Positions 63,901 to 64,000 of a stretch of 64,000 nt of DNA are shown here, piece after piece. How positions within the stretch are numbered: the first letter of the stretch is position 1; each line of letters opens with the position of its first letter. The translations under genes were made by a program, and so were the position numbers. Source of the DNA: Bifidobacterium goeldii. Its GTDB lineage: Bacteria > Actinomycetota > Actinomycetes > Actinomycetales > Bifidobacteriaceae. The notes below the pieces were generated by a model that saw only the letters and a list, made by a program, of their open reading frames with translations, was not told where the DNA came from and did no database searches. The stretch is from contig NZ_QXGL01000004.1 of assembly GCF_003951095.1 (NCBI RefSeq), positions 186,001 to 250,000 of the forward strand, in the 5' to 3' direction.

Positions 63901-64000
63901 AGTTGATCACCGTGTGCTCCTTGCCGTTGTCGTCCTTGGAAGTGACGGCTTGACCGCCCTTGTTCACGGACCAGCTACTATCCAACCAGATGCTTTGCTC
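57899..64000 (-). CDS. Giant LPXTG-anchored CnaB/SpaA surface adhesin (5' end outside window)
   Basis: At least 2033 codons are open to the window edge, so start and signal peptide are missing. The TTG at 63985 is not a credible start. The visible N-terminal 600 residues look like Cna/fimbrial adhesin folds. About five SpaA-like modules follow, with YTLTETKAPDDY-type motifs, and six CnaB modules, with KKWNDANNQD-type starts. These usually carry intramolecular Lys-Asn isopeptide bonds. A Ser/Thr/Gly/Asp-rich stretch (near 58700-58920) interrupts a CnaB module. The end LPDTGG (about 58020-58033), a hydrophobic helix and a KRSKKEGAR tail form a sortase signal. The stop overlaps the amylase start. 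Confidence 0.93.
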   Translation of the reverse strand, partial: EQSIWLDSSWSVNKGGQAVTSKDDNGKEHTVINWTITVNADPESDVMPNATTIKDALGANLKAPTGTVKVGYTDVNWQYHETTLNWSDLENGTAKLPDNNGKPHRQYVITYSTEVTKLPETGSGDKLTYKNDVTVTPGDGSGEQNGDGTVTIGKDAVDLDKKYNGDATDTKTLEWLTTFKAKDELPAGKVLTDTVDDDGKDHKDGYVKPNWQVLDPDASKIKIYTDFKNKIEYTGSVTKTVAADRKSFTIKFNETIPKDTKLYISYTSSVLAGTPTGTRFYNTVRFIKKEDTASYKPVVDNMDKSAGASYNDDGNGTPLSRNIMRWQLKVHDIPEDAQSIVITDTLSDGSTTVNGQQTGDHKYIPGSMVAKDSNGKTYSGVTVTDNGDHTLTFVIAKDSPAFKRAQSGTLIIQYDTTYTDFNAALKDSNGHPYTNNAIIHIDGEAQLPDSKLIWTKPGNLVAKKGVYDKNTAPYINYTVTVNPGGTTLNKGKPLTLEDKLGPALALRMDSVVITDTNTKAEVAGATYAYDPGNRVITFTIPDSRAITIAYKAAVQLKPGQDFGQLGNNTIVLKGYEDNSGSSTTTQSGKVQEAQGGITSKLYSLQIYKYADGDATKPLNGAKFKVEKLTVDMDENASNWESDSTKDETVGATLQSGTSGYTSTATGLNADTIYRVTETEGPDGYQYDKANPATLYVVFPGGQPPSGHEASFYQGKTVNGKPLTIATADNVTLQNYLWSVSNESAKKGSFKLDKKDEQGHWLNGATFTLTKNGDSSFKQEYTTENNTAIEFTNLTPGSYTLTETKAPDDYQAADPIAVTVTNSGAVIINGKTVSSDDGKHLTVTDRSNVTSIRARKKWDDGNNQDGKRQPARFQLQKSVDGGEWTNVGQEQVINESASEAQAVVEWTDLPVREGGKEVRYQVIEVNANKDGYKTSDPTIATESDKVSTTTFTNKYTPETVSVPVTKKWNDANNQDNLRPQKIEVQLYANGVAVPGKKLAITPDTDGNWKGTFDNLPKYENGALITYTVQETKVPGGYTASTSGSAKDGITITNTHYPTDTKIRVSKRDLGGAEIAGAKMEIDGTEDESGKKVTETWISEAGKSYEVELKPGSYTLTELKAPNGYYVADPISFKVVRNSDNSLSVTINNKTVDGNLIVMTDIYKPVDVKISKVSLTKGVGEIAGATLTVTGTTLAGETINPIQWESTDEPYEIKLVPGTYNLHESKAPSGYQPARDIAFTVNLDGTVTIDGDTAAGNTVTMTDELNTTNVTVSKTTVAGVAELAGADFKLTGTTFEGDEAPFDSKGFNVPAGVTVSTDGKTLTWTSSVNGPKTFQLPNGTYTLTETAAPEGYDVAAKPITFTVEDGKVVVDEVVSGSNLIRVEDAVKSYTAVSVTKRWEDNGDSDGFRKDVKVTAVLYANGKEMEGEAYHVELNKDNSWTHDWTGLDAKDSEGNEITYTVGEKTEGDKKDEYHASIVKSATANGYDVVIYNIHQPDSRNIDLTKTWNDANNQDGKRPEAIQVTVTGTSEHPKGDGTWEDYSETMIVTTLKPNSNGEWKWTLENLPKKNAYGKDYTYSVKETPVAYYNGFDDAGVCSVENPTDTQCNVTFTPTPADADHPNEQFAITNKHTPEKVSLTVDKVWDDAQNFNGHRPKNVTIWLLTSLWDAGNGWPEPQAYNCKDTDDVKVVGKSCAVLSAEPNKKDSSSANSGTTADSNTGSTDTGTDSTESGTASDDNAAADNAAAEANGTGSTGSTGNATGSDADSTKAADETWTYTFKDLPKYRNGKLLRYSVTEEAVDNYTASLIDNTVYPKPGDQTGSGDATTQSGAARATADVDAYQFTLTNLNERNVTDLTVRKAWNDYNDAYKKRPKSIWVQLYEKTTGKETSSFTQATGVMPAVKTAATNSGSIQSLDGLTEVGKPVELNESNNWSYTFKELSKDKSYEVREVNCTETGDQHSCPVVTALDGYESPIITGNQTTGYTITNTVIPILPDTGGEGTARILLTGFALIMLSGAYFANKYVSSSKRSKKEGAR

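Overview
The window looks like a chromosomal segment of a Bifidobacterium. The evidence is the protein style (GTG/TTG starts, strong GGAGG-type ribosome binding sites), a CIRCE-controlled groES, a SenX3/RegX3-type Pho system, a class Ib ribonucleotide reductase with NrdR boxes, and a very large CnaB/LPXTG surface protein. The species cannot be fixed from the sequence alone. Most genes lie on the minus strand.

Layout. 1-2.1 kb: a DUF58/MoxR pair and groES with a perfect CIRCE operator. 2.1-6.6 kb: an actinobacterial housekeeping block (SepX/GlpR-like membrane protein, RimJ-type acetyltransferase, 5-formyl-THF cyclo-ligase, FmdB zinc ribbon, SAF/CpaB-like protein). 6.6-12 kb: a three-gene operon of an FHA-domain protein, a 1206-aa helicase/nuclease-like protein whose catalytic motifs all look degenerate, and a small basic protein. 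12.2-16.7 kb: rplJ-rplL with an L10 leader and attenuator, an MHS-type transporter and an AzgA-type purine permease. 17-25 kb: an orphan DUF559-like protein, a long dyad-repeat array, then pstB-pstA-pstC-pstS, regX3 and senX3 with a PHO-box-like repeat upstream of pstS. 25-31.8 kb: MTA/SAH nucleosidase, two tandem DAHP synthases, aminopeptidase C and a DivIVA-like coiled-coil protein. 31.9-40.5 kb: pyroglutamyl-peptidase-like protein, IspD, PgeF, a U32-family protein, a LysE exporter divergent from a MocR regulator, and an aldo/keto reductase. 40.6-45.6 kb: nrdH-nrdI-nrdE-nrdF. 45.6-53.1 kb: DUF2207 and LemA, PNPase with a 180-residue RGG/RDD tail, rpsO, a membrane protein and tRNA-Gly(UCC). 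53.4-64 kb: a translationally coupled pair of a giant LPDTG-anchored CnaB adhesin (5' end outside the window) and a secreted GH13 alpha-amylase with starch-binding modules and six InlB-type repeats.

The intergenic DNA is unusually structured. Three unrelated arrays made of direct plus inverted short repeats lie at 17965-18335, 34845-35061 and 39415-39546. A dispersed REP-like hairpin element occurs five times, once inserted in frame inside the amylase signal-peptide region. A perfect 29-bp inverted repeat lies between nrdE and nrdF. These arrays and the FHA/pseudo-helicase operon are the best candidates for something undescribed.
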